Assembly: GCA_913776795.1 (NCBI GenBank)
Contig: CAJYRH010000408.1
Span: 1-10,684, forward strand
DNA: 10,684 nt
Direction: 5' to 3'
Source of the DNA: an uncultured Pseudorhodoferax sp.
GTDB taxonomy: Bacteria > Pseudomonadota > Gammaproteobacteria > Burkholderiales > Burkholderiaceae
Shown here: piece after piece, positions 1 to 7,613 of the stretch
Layout: each line of letters begins with the position of its first letter
Numbering within the stretch: the stretch's first letter is position 1
Translations under genes and position numbers: made by a program
The notes under the pieces: generated by a model
Told to the model about the DNA's origin: nothing
The model's input: the letters and a program-made list of their open reading frames with translations, nothing else
The model's database searches: none

Positions 1-45
1 AGGTCCAACTACACTGCGGACCATGCCGCCGCACCCGCCACCGCC

Positions 46-1275
46 ATGCTGAACGGCCTTTGGCTCGGCTTCTTTCTGGCGGCTGCGGCAAGTGCAGTGT
101 TGCGTTCAGTCTTGCATGGCGACATCGAGGTGTTCGCGGCGATGGTGCAGGCCCTGTTCGGTATGGCCAAGCTGGCGGTGGAGGTGATGGTGCTGCTTTT
201 CGGCACACTGACGCTGTGGCTGGGCTTCCTGCGCATCGCCGAGCAGGCCGGCCTGGTTGACTGGCTCGCGCGCTTGCTGTCGCCGTTGCTTTGCCGCCTG
301 ATGCCACAGGTGCCGCGTGGTCACCCTGCGCTGGGACTCATCACGCTCAATTTCGCCGCCAATGCGCTGGGTCTTGACAACGCCGCCACGCCGATCGGCC
401 TCAAGGCGATGCGCTCCCTGCAGGAGCTGAACCCCAGCGCCACTGTGGCCAGCGATGCGCAGATCCTCTTTCTCGTGCTGAATGCATCCGCGCTGACGCT
501 GCTGCCGGTCAGCGTCTTCATGTACCGGGCCCAGCAAGGCGCGGCCGACCCGACGCTCGTTTTCCTCCCCATCCTGTTGGCAAATGCCGCCGGCACACTG
601 GTGGCTTTGCTGGCGGTGGCAGCAGTGCAGAGGCTCAGGTTGTGGGACCCCGTGGTGCTGGCCTATCTGGTGCCCGGGGCCTTGTTGATGGGCGGCTTCA
701 TGGCGCTGCTGGCAGGCCTTTCTGCCACGGCGTTGGCAGCGTTGTCATCGTTGCTGGGCAACCTGACGATGTTCGCCGTCGTGCTGCTGTTCATGGTGGC
801 AGGCGCGTTGCGCCGCGTGCCGGTCTACGAGGCATTTGTCGACGGCGCCAAGGAGGGCTTCGACGTCGCCAGGAACCTGCTGCCTTACCTCGTCGCGATG
901 CTGTGCGCGGTTGGCGTCCTGCGCGCCTCGGGTGCCCTGGACCTGGCGCTCGACGGCCTGCGCAGCCTGGTGGCGTTCGCGGGCTGGGACACGCGCTTTG
1001 TCGATGCCATGCCGACGGCACTGGTCAAGCCCTTCTCGGGCAGCGCGGCGCGAGCGCTGCTGATCGAGACCATGCAAAGCCAGGGGGTGGACAGCTTTGC
1101 CGCGCTGCTGGCGGCGACGGTCCAGGGCAGCACCGAGACCACCTTCTACGTGCTGGCCGTGTACTTCGGCGCTGTGGGCATCCAGCGCGCACGCCATGCG
1201 GTGGCTTGCGCCGTGCTGGCCGACGTGGCGGGCATCCTCGCCTCGATCGGTGTCTGCTACTGGTTCTTCGGCTGA
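46..1275 (+). CDS. Fused SpmA/SpmB-like nucleoside-recognition (gate) domain membrane protein
   Basis: Predicted polytopic inner-membrane protein of 409 residues. The N-terminal half (about 1-195) carries the SpmA-type signature around residues 102-122 (N-x-x-AN-x-LGLDNAATPIGLKAM). The C-terminal half (about 230-409) carries the SpmB-type signature at 323-341 (ALVKPFSGSAARALL) and the block QGSTETTFYVLAVYFGAVGI at 360-379. In Bacillus these are two separate spore-maturation proteins; in many non-sporulating Gram-negatives they occur as one fused protein of about this length. The transported or bound ligand is not established, and 'nucleoside recognition' is only the family name. The ATG at 46 fits the expected family start (MLN-aromatic-LG), but no Shine-Dalgarno is visible. 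The frame stays open to the window edge, so an upstream start cannot be excluded. The gene converges on the aminotransferase gene and ends in a shared terminator. Confidence 0.85.
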   Translation: MLNGLWLGFFLAAAASAVLRSVLHGDIEVFAAMVQALFGMAKLAVEVMVLLFGTLTLWLGFLRIAEQAGLVDWLARLLSPLLCRLMPQVPRGHPALGLITLNFAANALGLDNAATPIGLKAMRSLQELNPSATVASDAQILFLVLNASALTLLPVSVFMYRAQQGAADPTLVFLPILLANAAGTLVALLAVAAVQRLRLWDPVVLAYLVPGALLMGGFMALLAGLSATALAALSSLLGNLTMFAVVLLFMVAGALRRVPVYEAFVDGAKEGFDVARNLLPYLVAMLCAVGVLRASGALDLALDGLRSLVAFAGWDTRFVDAMPTALVKPFSGSAARALLIETMQSQGVDSFAALLAATVQGSTETTFYVLAVYFGAVGIQRARHAVACAVLADVAGILASIGVCYWFFG

Positions 1276-1286
1276 AGCAACCCCAA

Positions 1287-1316
1287 GAAGAACGCCGCGC
1301 AGTGCGCGGCGTCTTC
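1287..1316. terminator. Hairpin between convergent genes, likely bidirectional terminator
   Basis: Perfect 9-bp stem ACGCCGCGC (1292-1300) / GCGCGGCGT (1304-1312) with an AGT loop. A single bulged A (1291) followed by four more pairs, GAAG (1287-1290) / CTTC (1313-1316), extends it. It lies 12 bases after the stop codon at 1275 and 19 bases before the convergent aminotransferase stop. There is no long T-run on either side, so termination strength is inferred from stem stability and position. Confidence 0.65.
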
Positions 1317-1334
1317 AAGGGCATCGGTGCCGGG

Positions 1335-2531
1335 TCAGATGACCTTGGCGATGCTGGCGCAGACGTAGTCGATGTTCTTGCTGTTCAGCGCGGCCACGCA
1401 CATGCGGCCGGTGTCGGTGCCGTACACGCCGAACTCGTTTCGCAGGCGCACCATCTGGTCCTTGGACAGGCCCGAGTAGCTGAACATGCCGACCTGGGTC
1501 GTGATGAAGCCCATGTCCTGCTTGACGCCGGCGGCCTTGAGCTTCTCGACCAGGGCCACGCGCATTTCCTTGATGCGGGTGCGCATGCCGGCCAGTTCCT
1601 CTTCCCACCGCGCGCGCAGTTCGGGCGTGTTCAGCACCGCGGCCACCACGCTGCCGCCGTGCGTGGGCGGGTTACTGTAGTTCGTGCGGATCATGATCTT
1701 GAGCTGGCTCAGCACGCGGCCGGCTTCCTCCTTGTCCTGGCACAGAACCGACAGGGCACCGACGCGCTCGCCGTACAGGCTGAAACTCTTGCTGAACGAT
1801 GTGGACACGAAGAAAGTCAGGCCGGCTGCCACGCTCTTGGCCACGGCCACGCCGTCTTCCGCGATGCCCTGGCCAAATCCCTGGTAGGCCATGTCCAGGA
1901 ATGGGACGAGCTGGCCTTCCTTCGCCACTGCGATCACCTGGTCCCACTGGGCGGGCGTGATGTCGTAGCCCGTCGGGTTGTGGCAGCAGGCGTGCAGAAC
2001 CACCACGGTGCCTGGCGCAGCGCCTTTGAGGTCGGCGAGCATGCCGTCAAAGTCGACGCCGCGCCTGGCGGCGTCGTAATAACGGTAGCTATCGACCTGA
2101 AAGCCTGCCTGCGTGAACAACGCGCGGTGGTTTTCCCAGCTTGGGTCACTGATCAGCACCTTGGCGCCTGGGTTCAGGTGTTTCAGGAAGTCGGCACCGA
2201 TCTTCAGCCCGCCGGTACCGCCCAGCCCTTGCACGGTGGCGACACGGCCGCTCTTGACAGGCTCGCTGTCGGCCCCAAATACCAGGTTCTTGACGGCGCT
2301 GTCGTATGCGGCGATGCCGTCGATGGGCAGGTAGCCGCGGGCCTTGGGCGCTTGCATCATGGCGCGCTCGGCTTTCTGAACGCATTCCAGCAGCGGCAGC
2401 TTGCCGTTGTCGTCGTAGTAGACACCGACACCCAGGTTGACCTTGTGGGGGTTCGTGTCAGCGGCAAACTGCTCGTTCAGACCCAGGATCGGGTCGCGCG
2501 GTGCCATCTCGACGGCGGAGAACAAAGACAT
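1335..2531 (-). CDS. tyrB: Aromatic/aspartate aminotransferase (class I, PLP-dependent)
   Basis: Cytosolic fold-type I transaminase of 398 residues, the usual size for the AspC/TyrB family. It moves an amino group between aspartate or an aromatic amino acid and a 2-oxo acid such as 2-oxoglutarate. Visible active-site residues: W132 in SWENH (AspC Trp140), N185 in HNPTG, D213 and Y216 in FLDMAYQGFGQG, PLP-binding K248 in STSFSKSFSLYGERVG, R256 of the same block, and substrate-carboxylate R376 in TDTGRMCVAALN. The start at 2531 is supported by AGGA (2538-2541, minus strand) six bases upstream of ATG. It is divergent from uvrB and convergent with the gate-domain gene, so it is probably monocistronic. 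The sequence alone does not separate aspartate from aromatic preference. The symbol follows the orthologous group name (TyrB). Confidence 0.9.
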   Translation of the reverse strand: MSLFSAVEMAPRDPILGLNEQFAADTNPHKVNLGVGVYYDDNGKLPLLECVQKAERAMMQAPKARGYLPIDGIAAYDSAVKNLVFGADSEPVKSGRVATVQGLGGTGGLKIGADFLKHLNPGAKVLISDPSWENHRALFTQAGFQVDSYRYYDAARRGVDFDGMLADLKGAAPGTVVVLHACCHNPTGYDITPAQWDQVIAVAKEGQLVPFLDMAYQGFGQGIAEDGVAVAKSVAAGLTFFVSTSFSKSFSLYGERVGALSVLCQDKEEAGRVLSQLKIMIRTNYSNPPTHGGSVVAAVLNTPELRARWEEELAGMRTRIKEMRVALVEKLKAAGVKQDMGFITTQVGMFSYSGLSKDQMVRLRNEFGVYGTDTGRMCVAALNSKNIDYVCASIAKVI

Positions 2532-2672
2532 GGAAGTTCCTGCAGAGGGTTGTCGCTAGCGGGGAGGGCCGTGCTGCGCTAGCCTATCGGGTTGCCCCTC
2601 GCTCGAGCTGCGCGAGAAGCCAGCGACGGCCGTGCACCAATTTTAAGCATTCCTGTCACGATCGGATTCCCT
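2532..2672. promoter_or_regulatory. Divergent tyrB-uvrB intergenic region with inverted CGCTAGC motif
   Basis: This 141-base region must hold the promoters of both flanking genes. GCTAGCG (2555-2561) and CGCTAGC (2577-2583) form a perfect 7-bp inverted repeat with a 15-base spacer. Each copy is itself centred on the palindrome GCTAGC, so the pair could be a two-site operator about two helical turns apart, or a leader hairpin of the aminotransferase mRNA. An AT-rich patch (CCAATTTTAAGCAT, about 2637-2650) is the best place for the uvrB -10, but I could not find a convincing -35/-10 pair. No CTGT-N8-ACAG LexA box is visible. Confidence 0.4.
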
Positions 2673-4757
2673 ATGTCAGAAGTCTTCGCTCCCTCCGCTG
2701 AAGAGAAGAAGGGGGCGTTCGTCCACTTCCCCGACTCGCCGTTCGAGCTGTTCCAGCCCTACCCGCCTGCGGGCGACCAGCCTGAGGCGATCGAGCAGCT
2801 GGTCGAGGGTGTGCGCGACGGCGAGGTGTTCCAGACCCTGCTGGGCGTGACCGGCTCGGGCAAGACCTACACCATGGCCAACGTGGTGGCGCGGCTGGGC
2901 CGGCCGGCCATCGTGTTCGCGCCCAACAAGACGCTGGCCGCGCAGCTGTACAGCGAGTTCCGTGAGTTCTTTCCGAAGAACGCCGTGGAGTACTTCGTCA
3001 GCTACTACGACTACTACCAGCCCGAGGCCTATGTGCCGCAGCGCGACCTGTTCATCGAGAAGGACTCGGCGATCAACGAGCACATCGAGCAGATGCGGCT
3101 GTCGTGCACCAAGAGCATCCTGGAGCGGCGCGACGTGCTGATCGTGGCCACGGTGTCGGCCATCTACGGTATCGGCGAGCCCGAGAGTTACCACCGCATG
3201 ATCATGACGCTGCGCGCCGGCGACAAGCTGGGCCAGCGCGACGTGATCGCCCAGCTGATCCGCATGCAGTACCAGCGCAACGAACAGGATTTTTCGCGCG
3301 GCAAGTTTCGCGTGCGTGGCGACACCATCGACGTGTTCCCTGCCGAGCATTCCGAGCTTGCGATCCGCATCGAGCTCTTTGACGACGAGATCGAGACGCT
3401 GCAGCTGTTCGACCCGCTGACCGGCCGCATCAAGCAGAAGATTCCGCGCTTCACGGTCTACCCTAGCAGCCACTATGTGACGCCGCGCGACAAAGTGCTC
3501 ACGGCCGTGGAGAGCATCAAGCTGGAGCTGAGCGAGCGGCTCAAGGATCTGGTGGCGGCCGGCAAGCTTGTGGAGGCCCAGCGTCTGGAGCAGCGCACGC
3601 GTTTCGACCTGGAAATGCTCAGCGAAGTCGGCCATTGCAAGGGCATCGAGAACTACACGCGCCACCTGTCCGGCGCGTCGCCGGGCGATCCACCGTCCAC
3701 GCTGACCGACTACCTTCCCAAGGACGCCGTGATGTTCCTGGATGAAAGCCATGTGCTGATCGGGCAACTCGGCGCCATGTACAACGGCGACCGTTCGCGC
3801 AAGACCACGCTGGTGGACTATGGCTTTCGCCTTCCCAGTGCGCTGGACAACCGGCCGCTCAAGTTCGAGGAATTCGAGCAGCGCATGCGGCAGGCCATCT
3901 TCGTTTCGGCCACTCCGGCCGATTACGAAAAGGCCCATGCAGGGCAGGTCGTCGAGCAGGTCGTGCGGCCGACCGGGTTGATCGACCCCGAGGTCGAGGT
4001 GCGCCCGGCCGCAGCACAGGTTGACGACGTGCTCCAGGAGATCCGCCTGCGTGTCGAGCGTGACGAGCGCGTGCTGATCACCACGCTGACCAAGCGCATG
4101 GCCGAGCAACTGACGGACTACCTGGCCGACAACGGCGTCAAGGTGCGCTACCTGCATTCGGACATCGACACCGTGGAGCGGGTGGAGATCCTGCGCGATC
4201 TGCGCCTTGGCAGCTTCGACGTGCTGGTCGGCATCAACCTTCTGCGCGAGGGGCTGGACATTCCCGAGGTTTCTCTCGTTGCCATCCTCGATGCCGACAA
4301 GGAGGGCTTCCTGCGCTCGGAGCGCTCGCTGATCCAGACCATCGGCCGCGCTGCGCGCAACCTGCAGGGCAAGGCCATTCTGTATGCCGACCGCATCACC
4401 GATTCGATGCGCCGCGCCATCGACGAAACCGAACGTCGGCGCTTCAAGCAGATGGCCCACAACGAAGCCCAGGGCATCACGCCTCGCGCGATCGTCAAGA
4501 AGGTGCGCGACCTGATCGACGGCGTGTACAGCGAAAAGAGTGGCAAGGAGGCTGAGCGTATCGAGCAGGAGGCCGTGCAGCGCGCGAAGGTCGAGGACAT
4601 GAGCGAGAAGGACGTGGCGCGCGAGATCAAGCGTCTGGAAAAGCAGATGCTGGAACACGCCCGCAACCTGGAGTTCGAGAAAGCAGCCCGCGTGCGTGAC
4701 CAGCTGGCGCATCTCAAGGCGCAAGCCTTCGGCGCCGCGGGAGGCGACCACCTTTGA
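2673..4757 (+). CDS. uvrB: UvrABC system protein B (excinuclease subunit)
   Basis: Nucleotide excision repair damage-verification helicase of 694 residues (E. coli 673). UvrA loads it on damaged DNA, and it then recruits UvrC for dual incision. Seen in order: Walker A GVTGSGKT (58-65); the beta-hairpin that threads [18 protein letters not shown] (111-125); the DESH Walker B box (357-360); the SAT motif (412-414); helicase motif V region [14 protein letters not shown] (520-533); motif [10 protein letters not shown] (555-562); and a C-terminal UVR coiled-coil (about 651-685, [10 protein letters not shown]...[13 protein letters not shown]) that contacts UvrC. I chose ATG 2673 because the protein from there matches the family. 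The frame is open upstream to a TTG at 2592, but that extension (27 residues) is not family-like. The Shine-Dalgarno is weak (GGA, 2664-2666). No LexA box is seen. A 224-base gap separates it from iscR. Confidence 0.97.
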   Translation: MSEVFAPSAEEKKGAFVHFPDSPFELFQPYPPAGDQPEAIEQLVEGVRDGEVFQTLLGVTGSGKTYTMANVVARLGRPAIVFAPNKTLAAQLYSEFREFFPKNAVEYFVSYYDYYQPEAYVPQRDLFIEKDSAINEHIEQMRLSCTKSILERRDVLIVATVSAIYGIGEPESYHRMIMTLRAGDKLGQRDVIAQLIRMQYQRNEQDFSRGKFRVRGDTIDVFPAEHSELAIRIELFDDEIETLQLFDPLTGRIKQKIPRFTVYPSSHYVTPRDKVLTAVESIKLELSERLKDLVAAGKLVEAQRLEQRTRFDLEMLSEVGHCKGIENYTRHLSGASPGDPPSTLTDYLPKDAVMFLDESHVLIGQLGAMYNGDRSRKTTLVDYGFRLPSALDNRPLKFEEFEQRMRQAIFVSATPADYEKAHAGQVVEQVVRPTGLIDPEVEVRPAAAQVDDVLQEIRLRVERDERVLITTLTKRMAEQLTDYLADNGVKVRYLHSDIDTVERVEILRDLRLGSFDVLVGINLLREGLDIPEVSLVAILDADKEGFLRSERSLIQTIGRAARNLQGKAILYADRITDSMRRAIDETERRRFKQMAHNEAQGITPRAIVKKVRDLIDGVYSEKSGKEAERIEQEAVQRAKVEDMSEKDVAREIKRLEKQMLEHARNLEFEKAARVRDQLAHLKAQAFGAAGGDHL

Positions 4758-4805
4758 GCAAAGACCGCAAAGACCTGCTTACCCGACAGAATCGATAGGG
4801 ATTTC

Positions 4806-4834
4806 TGCTATACTTGAGTTAATTGATCGGGAAC
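4806..4834 (+). promoter_or_regulatory. isc operon promoter with overlapping IscR type 1 operator
   Basis: An extended -10 element TGC-TATACT lies at 4806-4814, with no good -35 at 16-18 bases upstream (best is GACAGA, 4785-4790). The 25-base stretch 4810-4834 (ATACTTGAGT, then TAATT, then GATCGGGAAC) matches 19 of 25 positions of the published E. coli type 1 IscR consensus (ATASYYGACTR-www-YAGTCRRSTAT), counted by eye. The operator starts inside the -10 and covers the expected transcription start near 4821, so [2Fe-2S]-IscR bound here would block RNA polymerase. This fits the negative feedback known for enterobacterial iscR. Regulation in this organism is inferred. Confidence 0.65.
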
Positions 4835-4981
4835 AAAAGCGCATCGAAGAAGTCCATCGCTGAGGGCTCCAAACCGCTTCCACATCGTCGACGAGTGAAG
4901 AGCTGGTGCAAAGCGCGTCGGGCCGGGCTCAAGCCCGCTCCGGCTTCAACGGTAGATCAAGCAATCGAGAAGGAGCTTGCG
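4835..4981 (+). other. iscR mRNA leader (untranslated) with alternative hairpins
   Basis: With transcription starting near 4821, the iscR leader would be about 160 bases. It has no ATG before the iscR start. CGGGC (4924-4928) pairs with GCCCG (4933-4937) around a TCAA loop. AAGCC (4931-4935) can instead pair with GGCTT (4942-4946), and GCCGG (4922-4926) with CCGGC (4940-4944). These pairings compete with the first stem. The reading frame of iscR is open through the leader, but the translation looks unlike IscR, so I treat it as untranslated. No known riboswitch was recognised. Confidence 0.35.
4967..4975 (+). promoter_or_regulatory. iscR ribosome binding site
   Basis: GAGAAGGAG ends six bases before ATG 4982 and is the strongest Shine-Dalgarno in the window. 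It fixes the iscR start at MRLTTKGR rather than at in-frame upstream start codons. Confidence 0.8.
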
Positions 4982-5518
4982 ATGCGTCTGACAACCAAAG
5001 GCCGGTTTGCGGTCACTGCCATGATCGACCTGGCTTTGCGCCAGAACAATGGTCCGGTCACGCTGGCGGCCATCAGCCAGCGCCAGCAGATTTCGCTGTC
5101 CTATCTGGAGCAACTGTTCGGAAAGCTCCGACGGCATGATCTTGTGGAATCCACACGCGGCCCAGGCGGCGGCTACACGCTCGGCCGCAAGGCCACCGAA
5201 ATCACCGTCGCCGACATCATCGTCTCCGTCGATGAGCCCATTGACGCGACCCAGTGCGGTGGCAAGGAAAACTGTCTTGGCGAGGCAGGCCGTTGCATGA
5301 CGCACGAGCTGTGGGCCGCTCTGAACCAGCGCATGGTCGAGTTCCTGGATTCTGTGACGTTGCAAAAGCTCGTCGACGATCAGATTGCGAAGGGTGTGCA
5401 GGTCGAAAGCAAGCCCATGCTCAAGCGTGCGATCTCGCCGCAGCCGGTGGTCAAACCGATCCGCGTGAACGCGCCCAACTCCGTGTTCGCGTTGGGCAAC
5501 GCCTTCGCCAAATCCTGA
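4982..5518 (+). CDS. iscR: Fe-S cluster assembly transcriptional regulator IscR (Rrf2 family)
   Basis: Homodimeric winged-helix regulator of 178 residues (E. coli 162). It senses cluster status and represses the isc promoter when it carries a [2Fe-2S] cluster. Visible: the canonical N-terminus [19 protein letters not shown]; the recognition-helix region [19 protein letters not shown] (37-55); the wing [13 protein letters not shown] (57-69); and cluster ligands C92, C98, C105 and H108. The spacing is C-x5-C-x6-C-x2-H, one residue longer between the second and third Cys than C-x5-C-x5-C-x2-H in E. coli. A C-terminal tail (about 146-178) rich in Pro and Val extends beyond the E. coli protein. 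It is first in the operon, behind an IscR-like operator, and iscS follows after 50 bases. Autoregulation is known for the family and inferred here. Confidence 0.95.
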   Translation: MRLTTKGRFAVTAMIDLALRQNNGPVTLAAISQRQQISLSYLEQLFGKLRRHDLVESTRGPGGGYTLGRKATEITVADIIVSVDEPIDATQCGGKENCLGEAGRCMTHELWAALNQRMVEFLDSVTLQKLVDDQIAKGVQVESKPMLKRAISPQPVVKPIRVNAPNSVFALGNAFAKS

Positions 5519-5568
5519 ACTTTTGGCACCCGCCACTTCTCCAGCCAGCCGCGACTGAAAGCCAGCCA

Positions 5569-6789
5569 ATGTCAAGTACGCCTCACTTTCCGATCTACAT
5601 GGACTACAGCGCCACCAACCCCTGCGACGAGCGGGTGGTGGACGCCATGATCCCGTGGCTGCGAGAGCATTTCGGCAACCCCGCATCGCGCAGCCATGCC
5701 TGGGGTTGGGAAGCCGAGGCAGCGGTCGAAAAGGCACGCGAGCACGTCGCAGCGCTGATAGGAGCCGACCCGCGCGAAATCATTTGGACGTCGGGCGCGA
5801 CCGAGTCGGACAACCTCGCCATCAAGGGCGCCGCGCAGTTCTACAAAGGCAAAGGAAAGCACATCGTCACGGTCAAGACCGAGCACAAGGCCGTGCTGGA
5901 CACCTGCCGCGAGCTGGAGCGACAGGGCTTCGAGGTGACCTACATGGACGTGCAACCCGACGGGCTGCTCGATCTTGCTGCGTTCGAAGCCGCGATCCGT
6001 CCCGACACCATCCTGGCCAGTGTGATGTTCGTGAACAACGAGATCGGCGTCGTGCAGGACATCGCTGCCATCGGCGAAATCTGCCGCGCCAAGGGTGTGG
6101 TGTTCCATGTGGATGCTGCCCAGGCCACTGGCCGCGTCGAGATCGACCTCAACAAGCTCAAGGTCGATCTCATGAGCCTGACCTCGCACAAGACCTACGG
6201 CCCCAAGGGCATCGGTGCGCTCTACGTGCGCCGCAAGCCGCGCATCCGCATCGAGGCGCAGATGCATGGTGGTGGCCACGAGCGCGGCATGCGCTCGGGC
6301 ACGTTACCTACGCACCAGATCGTCGGCATGGGCGAGGCCTACCGCATCGCCAAGGAGGAGATGGCGGTCGAGAACCAGCGCATCCAGGCGTTGCACGACC
6401 GCATGCTCCGGGGGCTGCAGGACATTGAACAGGTGTTCATCAACGGCCACGCCACCAAGCGTGTGCCGCACAACCTGAACATGAGCTTCAACTTCGTCGA
6501 AGGCGAGTCGCTCATCATGGGCATCAAGGGCTTGGCCGTGTCCAGCGGCTCGGCCTGCACCTCTGCGAGTCTTGAGCCTAGCTACGTGCTGCGCGCGCTG
6601 GGCCGCAGCGACGAGCTGGCGCACAGCAGCCTGCGCATGACGATCGGCCGCTGGACCACCGAGGCCGACATCGACTATGCCGTGCAGACCATCCGCCAGA
6701 ACGTGGACAAGCTGCGCGAACTGAGCCCGCTGTGGGAGATGTACCAGGACGGCGTCGACATCTCGTCGATCCAATGGACAGCGCACTGA
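5569..6789 (+). CDS. iscS: Cysteine desulfurase IscS
   Basis: PLP enzyme of 406 residues (E. coli 404) that converts L-cysteine to alanine and a protein persulfide, delivering sulfur to IscU and to tRNA thiolation. Visible: the PLP-stacking H106 in KTEHKAVL, the NNEIG block (156-160), D182/Q185 in HVDAAQATG, Schiff-base K208 in [17 protein letters not shown], and catalytic C330 in [21 protein letters not shown] on the mobile loop. The offset from E. coli (K206, C328) is a constant two residues, as expected from the N-terminal extension. The longer loop context identifies class I IscS rather than SufS. ATG 5569 is chosen because the [16 protein letters not shown] start fits the family; its Shine-Dalgarno is weak. 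The N-terminal motif reads [12 protein letters not shown], where E. coli has DYSATTPVDPRV. Confidence 0.97.
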   Translation: MSSTPHFPIYMDYSATNPCDERVVDAMIPWLREHFGNPASRSHAWGWEAEAAVEKAREHVAALIGADPREIIWTSGATESDNLAIKGAAQFYKGKGKHIVTVKTEHKAVLDTCRELERQGFEVTYMDVQPDGLLDLAAFEAAIRPDTILASVMFVNNEIGVVQDIAAIGEICRAKGVVFHVDAAQATGRVEIDLNKLKVDLMSLTSHKTYGPKGIGALYVRRKPRIRIEAQMHGGGHERGMRSGTLPTHQIVGMGEAYRIAKEEMAVENQRIQALHDRMLRGLQDIEQVFINGHATKRVPHNLNMSFNFVEGESLIMGIKGLAVSSGSACTSASLEPSYVLRALGRSDELAHSSLRMTIGRWTTEADIDYAVQTIRQNVDKLRELSPLWEMYQDGVDISSIQWTAH

Positions 6790-6816
6790 ACACACAACAG
6801 ACAGAGTGAGAGAACC

Positions 6817-7203
6817 ATGGCTTATTCCGACAAGGTCGTAGACCACTACGAGAACCCCCGCAACGTCGGCTCCTTCGACAAGGGCGACGACTCCATCGGC
6901 ACCGGCATGGTCGGCGCACCGGCCTGTGGCGACGTGATGAAGCTGCAGATCAAGGTCAACCCGCAGACCGGCGTGATCGAGGATGCGCGCTTCAAGACCT
7001 ATGGCTGCGGCTCGGCCATTGCCTCCTCCTCGCTCGTGACCGAATGGGTCAAGGGCAAGACGCTGGACGAGGCTGCTGCGCTCAAGAACAGCCAGATCGC
7101 CGAAGAACTGGCGCTCCCGCCGGTCAAGATCCACTGCTCCATCCTGGCCGAAGACGCGATCAAGGCGGCCGTGGACGACTACCGCAAGAAGCGCGCGCAT
7201 TGA
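6817..7203 (+). CDS. iscU: Fe-S cluster assembly scaffold IscU
   Basis: Scaffold protein of 128 residues (E. coli 128) on which [2Fe-2S] and [4Fe-4S] clusters are built before transfer. The ligands C37, D39, C64, H106 and C107 are all present, in [17 protein letters not shown] and [11 protein letters not shown]. The HscA recognition motif LPPVK is at 100-104, immediately before H106. The start [18 protein letters not shown] is the family's canonical N-terminus. It is preceded by a purine-rich but weak ribosome site (GAGTGAGAGA) and follows iscS by 27 bases. The full ligand set and LPPVK motif indicate a housekeeping scaffold that works with the downstream HscB/HscA pair, not a SufU or NifU protein. 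Confidence 0.97.
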   Translation: MAYSDKVVDHYENPRNVGSFDKGDDSIGTGMVGAPACGDVMKLQIKVNPQTGVIEDARFKTYGCGSAIASSSLVTEWVKGKTLDEAAALKNSQIAEELALPPVKIHCSILAEDAIKAAVDDYRKKRAH

Positions 7204-7205
7204 CC

Positions 7206-7529
7206 ATGGCCGTGACTTTGACCGAGGCGGCAGCCCGCCACGTCAACCGCTACCTGAGCAAGCGCGGCAAGGGCGTCGGCGTGCGCCTGGGCGTCAAGAC
7301 CACGGGCTGTTCGGGTTTGGCCTACAAGCTCGAGTATGTGGACGAAGCGGCGCCTGAAGATATCGTGTTCGAAGACCATGGCGTCAAGGTGCTGATCGAC
7401 CCCAAGAGCCTGGCCTACCTCGACGGCACCAAGCTCGACTTCGTGCGCGAAGGCCTGAACGAGGGCTTTCGCTTCGAGAACCCGAACGAGCGCGACAAGT
7501 GCGGTTGTGGCGAGAGCTTTCGCGTCTGA
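7206..7529 (+). CDS. iscA: A-type Fe-S carrier IscA
   Basis: A-type carrier of 107 residues (E. coli IscA 107), thought to receive clusters or iron and to help mature [4Fe-4S] proteins. The three conserved cysteines are C35 (TTGCSGLAY), C99 and C101 (KCGCGESF), at exactly the E. coli positions. It starts two bases after the iscU stop, indicating translational coupling. Other A-type proteins (ErpA, SufA) share the motif; the position between iscU and hscB supports IscA. An intrinsic terminator follows 18 bases after the stop, so this is probably the last gene of the highly expressed part of the operon. Confidence 0.96.
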   Translation: MAVTLTEAAARHVNRYLSKRGKGVGVRLGVKTTGCSGLAYKLEYVDEAAPEDIVFEDHGVKVLIDPKSLAYLDGTKLDFVREGLNEGFRFENPNERDKCGCGESFRV

Positions 7530-7547
7530 ATCGCCTTCACTGACGTC

Positions 7548-7583
7548 AACCGCCATGGCGCCCTGCGTGATGGCGGTTTTTTC
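7548..7583 (+). terminator. Rho-independent terminator between iscA and hscB
   Basis: A perfect 9-bp stem AACCGCCAT (7548-7556) / ATGGCGGTT (7570-7578) with a 13-base loop runs into six consecutive T (7577-7582). It is the best textbook terminator in the window and sits inside the operon. Only about 30 bases remain before hscB, and no promoter is visible in them, so downstream expression likely depends on readthrough. Confidence 0.8.
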
Positions 7584-7613
7584 TTGGGTGCGCCGCCTGC
7601 GCCTACCGTGACC

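Noticed and set aside
642..2582. A 646-residue plus-strand open frame spanning the first gene's 3' half and the aminotransferase antisense
   Set aside because: It crosses two well-supported genes and a terminator and has shadow-like composition.
2592..2672. N-terminal extension of UvrB from TTG 2592
   Set aside because: The 27 extra residues are unlike UvrB, while ATG 2673 gives a normal N-terminus with a weak GGA site at proper spacing.
2640..2672. LexA (SOS) box upstream of uvrB, since CTGTCACGA is present
   Set aside because: The second half-site ACAG at the right spacing is missing.
2676..4751. A very long open frame on the minus strand opposite uvrB
   Set aside because: It is the mirror of a high-GC gene whose plus-strand product is unmistakably UvrB. 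The translation is His/Leu/Val/Asp-rich low-information sequence with no family likeness.
4758..4805. uvrB terminator
   Set aside because: No stem with a T-run was found after the stop codon, so uvrB transcripts may read into isc.
4823..4981. N-terminal extension of IscR from TTG 4823
   Set aside because: It begins inside the putative operator, and the canonical MRLTTKGR start has the best Shine-Dalgarno in the window.
5254..5568. Extension of IscS into the iscR gene
   Set aside because: It would overlap iscR by more than 260 bases in another frame and is unlike any IscS N-terminus.
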